64,000 bases of DNA from Rugalucina vietnamica (Eukaryota; Mollusca; Bivalvia; Lucinida; Lucinidae), in contig OZ024874.1 of NCBI GenBank assembly GCA_964017185.1, forward strand, positions 15,061,957 to 15,125,956, in the 5' to 3' direction. Under the pieces are notes generated by a model. That model had not been told where the DNA came from and made no database searches. It worked only from the letters and a program-made list of their open reading frames with translations. This document shows positions 13,440 through 25,148 of this stretch, piece by piece. The translations under genes and the position numbers were made by a program. Position 1 is the stretch's first letter. Each line of letters opens with the position of its first letter.

Positions 13440-16267
13440 TTATTCAGCCAGAGCCACGTGTGTTACAGGGAAGAATCCTTTACTTTTCTTTCCAAATCTT
13501 CCTTTCTTCTCTCCAAAAGCCATTCCTTTGGAATTGGCTGGCATTATCATTGTGATGAACTTTCCTGTAACGATATCGACAGCTTCTAGTCATATGCAAT
13601 ACCAAAGTAATAATTTAACACGTTTAATGCTCCGCCGTCGACTGATTATAACGGAAGATAGCTTCCAATCGTATACAATACCAAAACGAAGACTGACTAA
13701 ATGCAAGATGTAAACTTTTTGGGAAAATAGCTGCTCACTCGGCTTACGATATGTTTTTGAAGTATAAGTACCTAACTGTCAATTTAGTTTTTCCCACCTC
13801 GGTTATTGGAGTGGGAGTTTCTTTCTGATCGCGCCTTTTCCTGATTTGCCTACTTGTACATTTTTATTAGTCGTATAATCTTGGAGTTCAATGGAAATAG
13901 ACTTTTATCTTTGTTTTAAATAATCTAGTGATAATATCAGGGAAAATGAAGTTAGAACACCACAATGTTTCGGATATTAAAAAAAAAAAATCTCGGTATT
14001 ACAAAAGATTAAATTAACTTGAAAAGATTTAAAATCCATATTGCAACTTAACCTTGTGTCAGAGAGAGTTCATTGGCTGCCTGTTTCTTGTATGTTGTCG
14101 TCACCAGAAATCGTCTTCCCACTCCTTTTGATTGACATGAAGCTAGAAATTTAGAAATTCAAATTACATTTTTATCTATGTTTTAAGCAACAAAAACATA
14201 TGAGCCGCCTCATGAGAAAACCAACAATTTGCATATGCGAAAACAAGGACGCAGATCAGCGCTTTGTTGTCGCTACACGGATAGTACACTTCCTCTTATT
14301 CTTAAATCCGAAATTTCAAGTTTCTAGACTGCTTCTGTGACTATACAGCCTGGTTTGTATCGGACCTGTTCAAAAACCACATCGTTGGTTTTCCCATGAC
14401 GCGACACATATGATAAGGAGGCAGTTTTAAACAACGTATTTGTAAGCAACTGATCAGTGTTGATTTTGCTGCATCTATTTGATTTGGAGTCTAACATTTT
14501 CGACTGAGTGCCCATTGTATATGGAAGGTTTCCCATTTATTCTGAGGTCGAATACAAAAATAAGGATTACTTCACACCTATCAAAATGTACATCTTCACA
14601 AAAGTTGCCATATTAAGAAATAAAACTGTAGTAACATGCATTAAACACAGAAAGAAAATGAACTAAGAAATTTGAAAAATAAAACGGACGTTTTCTCACC
14701 TGATATACTTTTGTCCGCAATGTTCACAACAACGTCATTATCATCACTGTCTAGTTCCTCTTCATATTTCTTTCTCTTCCGTTCTTCTTCCAATTCCTTC
14801 TTCATTTGTTGGATCAACTCTTCTTTGTTCTTTGTACTCCTGTACCTCTGTTATATAAAATGACAAGAAGCTTTGAAGTAACATGCAAAACAAGTGAATG
14901 ACAATATGCTACTGACTATACAGAATATTCATTCAGTAATTTAATCTTTTTTTTTTTTTTTTTTTTTTTTGTTTTTTTTTTTTTTTGTCTTTCATTAAAT
15001 AGTAAAAAAACACTGATAACATTCTTTTGAACGCCCTGCGTACAACCGACTTATCACAGAATTCTGCGTTCGATTATATTTACCTGTGCACCTATAAGAA
15101 CAACCATTCACCATACTTGACCGATTATTTTTGACTACCAAAATTCTATTCCAATCAAATGTTAAAAATGAAAAATAAAACTGAGGTCCTTTACGAACAG
15201 ATAATATATTAAAAGAATTTTTTAGTCATCATGAAGTAAAATGCATTTTTCTGAATTTCCTATTTTGATGGCCATTTTTGTAATTTTCTAAAGGGTTTTA
15301 AATCGGAGCTCTTACATTTCACTGACCAAACATCATGACTTACCTCAGGTTTCATTATTTCAATATTTTCTCTTGGCAACCTGCATCTAATGATATCTTC
15401 AACTTTAATTCCTTTCAAGTCAACTTCCCTGGTAAAGAAACAGAAAACAATATAAAGCATATCTTTGGTTCATAAGCGAAGACCCTATATCGATATAGGG
15501 CCGGGATATAGGGTCCTTGGTAAAAGCAACCTTTATCGAATTTAACTTTAGAAACGTTTTAAAACTATTGCCTAATAACAATCAGTTATCAATTACTGGT
15601 AATTAAAAGAACTTTACTATCTAATCCTTATCCCAAGTTTCTGGTGAGGTGAGGTTCAATTGAAAATGACAATACATGAACGTTAAAAAAAGGTAAAAGT
15701 AGGCAGTGAGTTAACTTACTCCAGGTTTTCAGGTCTTGTTTTAGCTTCCCTAGCATACAGTCCAAGTCTCTCAAGAATGAAGTCTGCTCTTTTAGTGTCA
15801 AGTATTATTCTCTCCGCAACGTACTTCTTTGATTCCTTAAAAAGACAACACTCCGTAAAATAACCATTACATACATGTATATATTGTAAACTCCATGTGT
15901 ACACCTTAATTAAATCATAAATGACTAAACACAACTTAGCATTCCCTGACATTCTTTGCAACTACATAATAACATAACATAAGAAACTTTTTATTCAAGG
16001 CTCAGATAACAAAGTTACATATGAGCATATATATACGTTACTTCAAAATATGGCTACATGGCGGTTACAACATGCTCGAAAAAATGTTTCAGAATAGGCA
16101 GAAAAAGAAATGTATGAAGAAAAGATGGTAAAACAAGGAAGAATGGGAAGAGTAGCAAAACAATTTGATAATCGCTAGCACTATACGAAATAAATAATAG
16201 CAACTTGCTAGCTTCAAATAGGAGATACAATGCTTAATGTATTACCCCAACAGGTAGAGACCGACGG

Positions 16268-16313
<46 letters not shown>

Positions 16314-17403
16314 CAGGGAGAGAGAGGGGGAAAGAGAGAAGAAAAGAGTTCAATATGTAAACAGAAAGTGAAATATAGCGTTAATCGATTTGCCAGTAAA
16401 TATGACACTCTCAAATTTTCACTGTCACTGGATGTATATTGTTTGGTCATATGGCGTGTAATTTGCACGCTTTTCTTGTGCGATCATAGGCCACATTATG
16501 GTACATGCGAGGAGTTCGGATATCCACGTGGTGATTGTGAAAACTTGTGAATGGAATATTGTAATACATTTTTATTTACACATTAGAATTCATGATGAAA
16601 AAGGCATTTTACTGGTAAGTATGAGCATGGCAATTCTTCGACATTTCATTTTCGAGGTTGGTGCCCTGTCACGAGAGAATCTGTAATCTATTCTACTTGC
16701 GGGGCTTTGTATGGGATATCAAACCGACCCAATGTGTTTTAAATACTTGTCGCTTATGCAGAAGAACAGCGCCTGTTGAAAAAGTTCAGATATGGAAATC
16801 AGATTATTTCGTGACATGGCACATTTTCGAAGAACACTATACACAATATCGTACATAAGGTGCTGCGGTAGACAAAAGGCCATTTACTGTACATAGATTG
16901 CCATTTATTTCGCCAGAATTTTAGTTTATTTTAGGTTGATTGAGCAACCAGTCGTTAGCTCGATCGTAAAGGTTTCTACATTTCCCAGTGCTCCAGTCAC
17001 ACCCCTTGTCCGCACCATTCTAGACAAGGGCCACGACCCCGGAGGCCAGGCTATAATCATGTCTCAACCGCTGCCTCGAAACCGCAAGGACAGAAGCAGT
17101 ATCTTTGGTTTGCATTGAATATCCATCGAACATGTACAGTGAATGACCTTTTCAAAGTGTCGCCTAGTGATAAAATTCTATCCACCATAGCACAATGACA
17201 TCGTCAGTTATTTTAACCATTATACCGATATATGCATATTCTGATAAATTACTGTGTTGAACCATAAGCATGCAACCTAGATGGAAGGCGTATTTGTCAA
17301 ATACTTCTTCAGCTTTTCAATATGTATATAAATAATTTATAACATCACAAGCCGGCCATTGTAACAGCGACTTTATGACGTAACTAGGGAGACAATGTGG
17401 CGT

Positions 17404-17461
<58 letters not shown>

Positions 17462-20400
17462 GAGAGCATTAAATGGATCAATCTACGTTTTGCGGTTATC
17501 GATTTTGCGGTCTACATTACGTGAACTTTTAGTGTAAATAGTATAAATAGTATACTGCACGGAATAAGTGACGCTTGTGTGTATTTTCGAAGTTTTAGAG
17601 TTTATATGTTCTTTAGGCATTCAGTTACGCTTAAAGGAGTTCATTATATAAGAAACAAATATGCTAAGTTTTGATAACTTTTGAGGCGAATTTGTTTTGA
17701 ACAGCTCATTGTATTTAAGTGTGTTTGGTCTTAGATAGTAGTAGGGCTTTAGGTACAATTTCCTTTGCTCTTCAAAAGCTTTACATACAAAAAGGTAATG
17801 GAATTCGTCGGCTGGATCTGATTTATCACATAAAGGACAGTTTCTTTCAGATACTTCTACTCTTTGTTTGCCCCATCTCAGAGTTTCAATAGGTAAAAAG
17901 TGGTTGGCTGTTCTGTATTTGATGAGGGGTATGTATTTATTTTTTGGTAATATTGTTAGGTAATTTTCCAAACAATGCTCATTTTTTATCATGCGGTAAT
18001 TAAGCCTTTAGAAGATTCAGACATGGATTCTGACCATTTTTGTTTGAATTGGTCAATAAGTATGCCCTTTATAATTTTAGAGACATGTTTAGTCATATTC
18101 ACATTTTGGTTCAGCCAAAAATCGTTTCTTCCTGCTTCTTCTAGAATAGTTTTCATTTTAGACATTTGAGCCACCTCATGAGAAAACTAACAATCTGCAT
18201 ATGCGAAAACAAAGACGGTAACCGCGAAGCTGATCAGCGCCTTTGTTTTTGCTACAAGGATAGTACTATTTCTCCTCTACTTAAATTTCGAACTTCTAGC
18301 CTGCTTCTGTGACTGTGCAGCCTGATTTTGTCAGACCTGTTGGGAAACCCACGAGGTGGCTCATTTGTTTGCCTTTTATTCCTTGTACATTACGTTCTGC
18401 AGTGGGATCGAGATCGTTATCCCTTTCAATAGAAAAGAATGATATCTATAATGTCGTGCCATGAAGTGTAACATTGTGGTGATGACGTTTGGCCCTTTTC
18501 TCAATATGTGCATTGTGTTAATTTGATTTATCTTATTAGTTTAGAATGAAAATTAAATATCAAAACTTACTTCTTTCACCGTCTTTCCAGATGACTTGAG
18601 TTTTGTAAACTCTTCCTTGTATTTCATCAAATAATCATTAGCTTTCTGTTTCAGACTTTCAGATCTGTCAGTAAATTTCTTGATTTCAGCTTCTTTATCT
18701 GTGATCTCTTTCTTAATCTCGGCTTTCTCCATTTCAAAGGACTTCTTGTGGTATTTCTAAGAGGAAATATAATAAATTTGATATTTTCGCTACACAAGCA
18801 ATAAATAAATAGGCGTTGGATAGACATCTTCGTATTGGAATGGTTGATGTGACAGTTTACCCTTAAATTGCAACTACCGTATTCGTTTTAAGGTCTGAAT
18901 CCTAGTGCCTGATAATGGTTTTTCGCAGATATCTTGCGACTGTTTTTAAAAAGATGAATAATTGAGCATTTAGTTTGTCGCAAAATGTGCAGCAAAAAAA
19001 TGAAAATCGGTTGGCAAATAAGAAATTTCTGGTCAAAAACGTTTTTGAATAGGGATTTTCTGTACAAAATCTCATGAAAGGGTGGTAAATATTTTCCCGC
19101 AAAATTTTGAATTTCTTGGTATTTTATTATGGTTGCTCAAAATCATTATAAAATATCACAAATATCACAAATAACTCTTTTCATGGTCAAGTAAAATTTT
19201 ACGAAAACTACCAATTTTCAAGATCATGGATTATTTCCCTTGCCAACCTAAAATCCCTATTCAAAATCCATTTTGGCCATTAAAACTTTATCTGCTGACC
19301 GGCTTCCAAAATTTTTACAGTGCCTATTAGGACAAACTAAAATGAAGATTTTGACATGAAATTAACTTTCCTTTCGTCCTCAACACAAAAAAAATTCTGC
19401 GAAAACCCATTATCATAAGCAAGTTTAGTTTTAACTTTAATTGGTACACAGTGCATTTTACTTTTCAAAATAATAGAAGTTTAGGAAACAAAATAACCGT
19501 CTAATTAGCACATGCACCGAATGAAAAGAAGACAAGATAATACTGAAATAATCATGTCAAAACACATATCAATGGTGATGTCATTTAAGTGTCCAAAATC
19601 GTTTTGACCATTGAAGCTGCTAATGCGGAATTAATGTGTAGAAATGTTGCAAAAATATCATATAGATCTAGATCTAGTTGTCGAGCAGTGCGTGACGTTG
19701 CGCGTGTTTTTCGGAAACGACAAGGACCTGTGCTTATTGGAACATGAACGTGCGCTAATGAGAATGAATATGGTAATTTATTTAATGATGATACTTCCAG
19801 AGTTAATTGTTTTACATAATTCCCACAACAATGTTTACTATCACTAATAAAACGCTTTTAAAATAAAAGTTTGAATGACTTGTTGTCTACCTCTTTCATT
19901 TGCTCTGTTTTTGCTCTTTGTGCCTCAAACATTTTCTTGGCATCTTTTAAGTTCTGTTTACAGTTGTGAAGTTTTAGTTTTTCTTTCTCGTCGTCTTCAT
20001 AGCTGCAAAGTAGAGCAATATAAATTATTTCTTGAAAACGAGGAATAAAAGTTAATTTTATTTAAGGTCATGTGGCCATGATGTCCACCAAATTCGCTTG
20101 TAAAATAATCTAATAATATTTTGTTACTTTCTATAGAACCAGTAAAATGTACTTAGTTATTGATTTGAGGTTTATTGCCCCACCTATGGTCAGAATCAGC
20201 AAGCTGATTTGAGGGCTGCGATGGACCAATGAGAATTCAAGTTGATGGCATGGTCTTAGCAATGCCAAATCTTGTCGCCTATCCGCCTTTTGTTAAATAC
20301 CACTTTTAACAAAAATCTTGAGAACTCAGCCAAAACTGCGTAGGCTCGCCCAAATTTTGTCGTAGCGATCTCTTTATATATTGAGATCGGTGGGTAAAGA

Positions 20401-22104
20401 CTATAATTGGGCCGCGACGCGAGAAAACCTGTCTTCGGGGTTTCCGACCCAGGTGCGACACAAAGCAATCTGTACAGTCACAGAAAAGGGCTAGAAGCTT
20501 GAAATTTCGGATTTAAGAGGAAGAGGAATTGTACTATCCGAGTAGCGAAAACAAAGGCGCTGATCAGCTTCGCGGTTACCGCGAAGCTGGTCTGCGCCTT
20601 TGTTTTCGCAAATGCAGATTGCTGGTTTTCTCATGCGAGGGCTCATATACTTACATGCTCAACGATGTTGCCATATCGCCAAACAGCTCGGCATCTTTCA
20701 GAGCATTTTCCGAGGTTTTCTTGTCCCAGTCTCTGTATGTTTGGTACTCTCTCTCCAACTTGGCATGGGCTGCATAGACAAGAACAGAAGGACAGAGTAA
20801 CAGCACGGTTTGCATTAGGGTAGTATAAAAATTCATTTCGTCTGTTTCTACAGAAGCACGTTTCAACATAATTGCGTACACAGTATATGGAATAGGATTA
20901 GATAGATCTAATATGACAGCGTTTGTGAACGGGTGTCTGGTGAAACTGGAGCGGAATAAAATGTCCGCGAGGGCGTGTGGCAGTATAGAGATAGATAGAT
21001 AGGAATAATAAAATAACTTTCGGAAACTATGAAAGCCAATATATGCTAGTGCATAAGCTAGTAAATAAGCTAATACACAATATTTATGTCATTAAGCTTG
21101 GTAACAAATTCCAAATCTTATTCTGAAAAAGAAAAGTAAATAATTGTACCTAAACAAGGAGAATACTTACAGAAATTAACAACATCCTCATTGGTAAACT
21201 TGTCCATGATGGTGTCCATTATTTGTTGCATCTTTCTCATATTGCTCCCGAACTCGTGGAAAATTCTGCTCTTTTCCTTGAAGTAGTGCTTCCATGTTGC
21301 TATATCCGTCAACACGCTGAAAATAACGAAGACAAAACTATTGTAAAAGCTCTCATAAACTCGTGGAAAATTCTGCTCATAAACTCGTGGAAAATCCTGC
21401 TCTTTCCCTTGAAGTAGTGCTTCCATGATGCTGAATCCGTCAACACGCTGAAGAAAAAAATATTGTAAAAGCTCTTTTATGGAAAGAATATTGTAAAAGC
21501 TTATTTATGGAAAGAAAGTTATGCTTTCTTTCCATAAATAAAGTAGGCAGTGCTTCCCTGTTGCTATATCCTTGGAATGCAAATACAGTATACTCCGTGG
21601 AATTTTGAACTTATTTTTTGTTTTAAATGGAAAAGCGCTTCAACAGTTTTCGTCAATGCGTTGATAGTAACAGAGAAAAATGCTGTCGAAATAAACCCAC
21701 ATGTCAGAAAGAAAATCATTCTGGATTTCATGCCCCACATGAAAAAAAAAAAAAATGAAAGTTGAAGTACCACTAACACCGGTTCAGAACACCCCTATTA
21801 AATTTGCAGAAAACAAGTCATTTGATCAAAATATTCTGTCATTTGATCAAAATAATCTTTGGAAATAAATAAATAAATAAATAAATAAATACATAAATAA
21901 ATAAATAAATAAATAAATAAAAGACAGGCAGATCTTGCTTATCATTGGCCTTTCGGAGACTTGTGAAAAATGCATATTTTAGCAATGCTTCTAAATTAAA
22001 ATGTAACGAGTAAATAATTTTTTTATTTTGATGCCCAAGTAATTAGATAATGCTTACTCATTTTCTTTATCTTTTTCCAGCTTGAAAATTTCCAAGGTTG
22101 TCAT
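13440..22104 (-). CDS. Coiled-coil (BAR/F-BAR-like) protein with C-terminal SH3-like domain, copy A
   Basis: Ten-exon minus-strand gene: 22,104-22,058; 21,316-21,171; 20,769-20,655; 20,002-19,891; 18,756-18,571; 15,835-15,720; 15,428-15,344; 14,847-14,700; 14,142-14,053; 13,585-13,440. Every junction is GT-AG, phases agree, and the joined frame is open for 396 codons. The protein starts MTTLEIFKLEKDKEN. Residues about 20-220 are strongly helical and charged, for example AKLEREYQTYRDWDKK and FEMEKAEIKKEI. A charged segment near 285-305 (KKELEEERKRKKYEEE) precedes a C-terminal SH3-like unit from about 325, with ANELSLTQ and KGFFPVTHV. The SH3 ALYDY tyrosines and the WW pair are not conserved. 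This order resembles PSTPIP/PACSIN-type membrane-curvature adaptors, but the exact family is unresolved and BAR assignment is an inference. Introns carry SINE-size MITEs and a LINE. Confidence 0.85.
14202..14411. mobile_element. ~210-bp MITE-like element (GAGCCGCCTCATGAG family)
   Basis: Left end GAGCCGCCTCATGAGAAAAC and right end (reversed) GTGTCGCGTCATGGGAAAAC form imperfect TIRs. Inside is the shared module of ATGCGAAAACAA, GATCAGCG and TGCTTCTGTGACT. It is present at the same intron position in copy B (44,074-44,291), so it predates the duplication. Confidence 0.7.
14947..14986. repeat. Poly-T tract in intron
   Basis: A long T run between exons 7 and 8. The matching tract in copy B (about 50,127-50,176) is longer, as expected for slippage. 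Confidence 0.9.
16275..16330. repeat. (GA)n microsatellite
   Basis: Nearly pure GA repeat inside the LINE insertion of copy A. Confidence 0.95.
17406..17466. repeat. (GA)n microsatellite
   Basis: Second GA tract in the same insertion, with one GGGA interruption. Confidence 0.95.
17621..18160 (-). pseudogene. LINE reverse transcriptase C-terminal fragment with zinc-binding motif
   Basis: Two overlapping minus-strand frames form one protein end. The first (from about 18,160) contains KMKTILEEAGRNDFWLNQ and ends in KGLITA-stop. The second starts at 17,992 and contains RTANHFLPIETLRWG, then CPLCDKSDPADEFHYLFVC. That motif is C-X2-C-X9-H-X4-C, typical of the post-RT zinc-binding region. The frames join if a single base is missing near 17,995. 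The piece is 5'-truncated and frameshifted, so it is inactive. Confidence 0.82.
18167..18366. mobile_element. ~200-bp MITE with GAGCCACCTC termini
   Basis: Ends TGAGCCACCTCATGAG and CACGAGGTGGCTCA are inverted repeats. The inside has ATGCGAAAACAAAGACGGTA, CGCGAAGCTGATCAGCG and TGCTTCTGTGACT. An almost identical copy is at 51,291-51,489 in the same intron of copy B. The LINE of copy A ends next to its left terminus. Confidence 0.78.
20330..20646. mobile_element. MITE-related element with 65-bp near-perfect hairpin
   Basis: Read on the minus strand, the right end matches the other MITEs (CATGAGAAAACCAGCAATCTG). It contains the hairpin 20,545-20,609, whose 32-bp arms (GCGAAAACAAAGGCGC start) differ at two positions. 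The outer boundary is uncertain. Copy B has it at about 53,450-53,766 with one hairpin mismatch. It abuts exon 3. Confidence 0.65.
21251..21470. repeat. Tandem partial duplication of exon 2 (period ~132 bp)
   Basis: The 5' half of exon 2 plus its acceptor is repeated upstream on the minus strand. GAAGTAGTGCTTCCATG occurs near 21,279 and 21,411, and a shorter third piece lies near 21,541-21,571. The extra copy keeps a pyrimidine-rich tract and the acceptor CAG followed by CGTGTTGACGG. It has no clear donor. Confidence 0.8.
21868..21921. repeat. (AATA)n microsatellite
   Basis: About 13 tetranucleotide units with one variant (ACAT) in intron 1 of the BAR-SH3 gene. Confidence 0.95.
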
Positions 22105-23185
22105 TTTAACTTAAATTTCTTCAGAGGTTTAAAAAACACGTCTGATCAGCTGTGAATCGACTCGATCACTGGTGCGGTTGCTTAGACACAAACGTCGCGT
22201 TACTTACGTTACGTTTTTTAAAACATGGCGTTACTGAAGCCGAATGTCAAAATCAATGATTCGTGCGATGTAGGTAATTCGATAGACTGCTGTTCCCCTG
22301 TTCCCTGTCAATATATTCCTACGCTGTTGGTGTCATTTGAAAGTTAAACACGTCACTGTGTTATGCCAACTGAATTAATACACTCATTTGGAAGCTGCAG
22401 AGGTTTAAATTTGCTAGTTTTTGGCATTTTGGATGCACGTACATGATCGAAATGGTGTTAAAAATTTCCTAATTGTTCATAGACAAAGTGCAAACCTTTT
22501 TGCTACTTGTAGAAGAATTCACGGCCCTTATCAGGCAACTAATCTGTAGCTTTGCTTTCAGCCAAATTTTAGTCGCTCAAAAACAAAAGTAGTGTCTGGG
22601 TTGGGTTTTTATAATATAATTGTGTCCATGGCCCGAGATTATAAAAACATCTTCATGCTCAGCTCAGGTGTGACTAAAATCTATCCTGCTCATAAATGTT
22701 AAAATGCCAAAAAATGTTGGCATTTTTACATTTATGACCAAGATAAATTACAGGCTTTGGTGATCTTTACATGAATCATTTTGATGAGCAGTTTGAATTT
22801 CGTACTCAGCTGAGATGAGAATGAAAAAAGTTTTATAACCTTAGTGCCTGTTTCCAAGGTTATAAAACTTTTTTCATGCCCAAATCGACTGAGCATGAAA
22901 TTTATGCTTTATGAGCAGGATAAATTTTAGTCTCAGCTAAGCAGAGTATGAAAAAAAAGAGTTTCATATCTTCACTTCAGGACAAGGTGTCGATTCATGT
23001 GCCAGTTACGAATGAAATTACACCAACATGCAAAAAATGTTAGCATTAAAGAATACACATCAGAAAACCTGATTGAGGACAGATCAAACAAATAAGCTGC
23101 CATATTATGATCACGCGGCTAGTCAGCAACCTTATTTTCGCTAAAAAAAAAAAGTCATACCAGGCCATTATGGAATGTTATTTTT
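22030..23185. repeat. Promoter/exon-1 segment, first tandem copy
   Basis: Contains exon 1 (22,104-22,058), its 5' flank with TTACTTACGTTACGTTTT, one unit of the 50-bp CACGGCCCTTATCAGG repeat near 22,521, and palindrome-rich upstream DNA. The same series recurs as 23,405-24,527 joined to 38,858-39,375. Confidence 0.85.
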
Positions 23186-23404
23186 TTTTTTTTAACTTAT
23201 TTGTCATTCTTCCCAAACTTATTTATTCTTATACATATTTTTAAAAGTCTCCGTTGAAAGGCCGCTGAAAAACATTGTCTGCTTTATTTATTTTTATTTG
23301 TTTATTTATTTAACCAAAAGAATAAGTTTTGACTAAACCATAGTTGTTTCGGCAAACTTGATATCTACTCTGTCATAATTTCTTCTAAAACAAATTTTTA
23401 CAGA

Positions 23405-24527
23405 TAAATATTTGTCATTTTGATGCCAAAGTAATAAGATAATGCTTACTCATTTTCTTTATCTTTTTCCAGCTTGAAAATTTCCAAGGTTGTCATTTTA
23501 TCTTAATTTTCTTCAGAGGTTTAAAAAAACACGTCTGATCAGCTGTGAATCGACTCGATCACTGGTGCGGTTGCTTAGACACAAACGACGCGTTACTTAC
23601 GTTACGTTTTTACATGGCGTTACTGGAGCCGAAGGTCAAAATCAATAATGCTGCGATGTAGGTAACTAGATAGACTGTTCCCTGTCAACATATTCCTACG
23701 CTGTTGGTGTCATTTGAAAGTGAAACAAATACGGCAATGAATTAACACCCACATTTGGAAGCTGCAGAGGTTTAAAATGCATTTTTTTTTATTTTATTTT
23801 ATTTTTTTTTTTTTGCATTTTGGGTGTACCGGGTAAGTACATGATCGAAATATTGTGTTAAAATTTTCCTAAATGTTCACAGACTTTCAAAAAAGCAAAG
23901 CTTTTGCTACATTAAGAAGACTTCACGGCCCTTATCAGGCAACTTATATGTAGCTTTACTTTCAGCCAAATTCCACGGCCCTTATCAGGCAACTTATCTG
24001 TAGCTTTACTTTCAGCCAAATTCCACGGCCCTTATCAGGCAACTTATATGTAGCTTTACTTTCAGCCAAATTCCACGGCCCTTATCAGGCAACTTATCTG
24101 TAGCTTTACTTTCAGCCAAATTCCACGGCCCTTATCAGGCAACTTATCTGTAGCTTTACTTTCAGCCAAATTCCACGGCCCTTATCAGGCAACTTATCTG
24201 TAGCTTTACTTTCAGCCAAATTCCACGGCCCTTATCAGGCAACTTATCTGTAGCTTTACTTTCAGCCAAATTCCACGGCCCTTATCAGGCAACTTATCTG
24301 TAGCTTTACTTTCAGCCAAATTCCACGGCCCTTATCAGGCAACTTATCTGTAGCTTTACTTTCAGCCAAATTTTATTTTTTCGGAAACAAAAGTAGTGTC
24401 CAGGTTGGGTTTTTACAATTAATTGTGTTCATGGCCCGAGGATATAAAACTTTTTTTCATGCTCAGCTCAGGTGTGACTAAAATTTATTCTGTCCATAAA
24501 TGTTGTCATTTTAACATTTATCAGCAA
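23405..24527. repeat. Promoter/exon-1 segment, second copy (gene-proximal half)
   Basis: Repeats 22,030-22,735 in order. It includes a 47-nt exon 1 with identical sequence at 23,496-23,450 and a conserved GTAAGC donor, then nine copies of the 50-bp unit. It ends exactly at the left terminus of the 14.3-kb element. The other half resumes at 38,858. Confidence 0.85.
23921..24370. repeat. 50-bp minisatellite, nine copies
   Basis: Nine consecutive 50-bp units starting at 23,921, 23,971 and so on to 24,321. Each has CACGGCCCTTATCAGGCAAC and TAGCTTTACTTTCAGCC. Units 1 and 3 read TTATATG; the rest read TTATCTG. The paralogous segment near 22,521 has only one unit. Confidence 0.97.
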
Positions 24528-24688
24528 CACCCTCTGTACCCGTGATTCAATCAATTACCTAACGTCGGAGAATGATACAACTAAACGCGGAAGATGGAGT
24601 CAGGTGAGTTGACGATAATTTTAATTTTACAGGCATTTATGCGGGAGAGTTTGGGTCAAGAGTTGGCAGAAAAATAAAGTGTACATAC

Positions 24689-24831
24689 CTCTGTTTGTTT
24701 GCCATCAACAGTATTCTAAACAACATCTCCTTTCCACAGAAACAATAGTTTTCTCGGCTGAAAATTCCACCATCGTCACGAAAATTGATTGCATTTGCTA
24801 AAATCTCCAATCTTTCGTCACCTTTTGACAT
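24689..24831 (-). CDS. Putative outward-facing exon in left arm of the 14.3-kb element
   Basis: Starts with ATG and is open for 143 nt (47 codons plus two bases), ending at an AGAG/GTATGT donor. It begins MSKGDERLEILANAINFRDD and continues with RENYCFCG and MLFRILLMANKQR. The right arm has the matching exon of equal length with five or so substitutions and the same donor. Transcription would run out of the element towards the BAR-SH3 gene. The protein family was not recognised, and no acceptor partner was found inside the element. Confidence 0.45.
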
Positions 24832-25148
24832 TTTTAACGTTTCAATATAGACCAAAAACATTCTTTGTTACATACAAACAGAAAACAATAATGAAGTCAG
24901 GATGGTTTGTTCACAATATGGTGTTGAACACACACAGGGTAGATCGATTAGGATACAACTTACCTATATGAGTCAATTACCTCGATACAACTAACGTATA
25001 AGACTTTTGGATAGAAAATGATGCTCCTTACGTCAGAGAATAGAGCAAAAATGATACTACTTACGTCAAAAGACTATTATACATTGAAAAGCCCACGGAC
25101 TAGAGAGCACGAGTGTGTCAGGCACGGCAAGTTTGCATGTGTTCCTTA

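Larger units (their letters stand above)
15963..18157 (-). mobile_element. 5'-truncated LINE insertion, copy A only
   Basis: Copy B reads straight from TCTTTGCAACT to TTTAGACATTTGAGCC (near 51,270-51,295), while copy A has 2.2 kb between these points. The right half encodes a LINE C-terminal end. The left boundary, read on the minus strand, is a short TTATG-rich tail, as some LINEs have. Two (GA)n tracts lie inside. The element therefore entered after the duplication, or was lost from copy B. Confidence 0.75.
13100..20830. repeat. Segmental duplication, copy A
   Basis: Matches 42,970-53,930 in the same orientation. Similarity is strong from about 13,395 and continues past exon 3 to about 20,830. 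It covers exons 3-10 and most intron sequence. Copy A alone carries a LINE insertion (15,963-18,157), and copy B alone carries a 5.28-kb element. Introns around exons 6-7 also differ (15,455-15,700 against 50,650-51,010). Confidence 0.9.
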
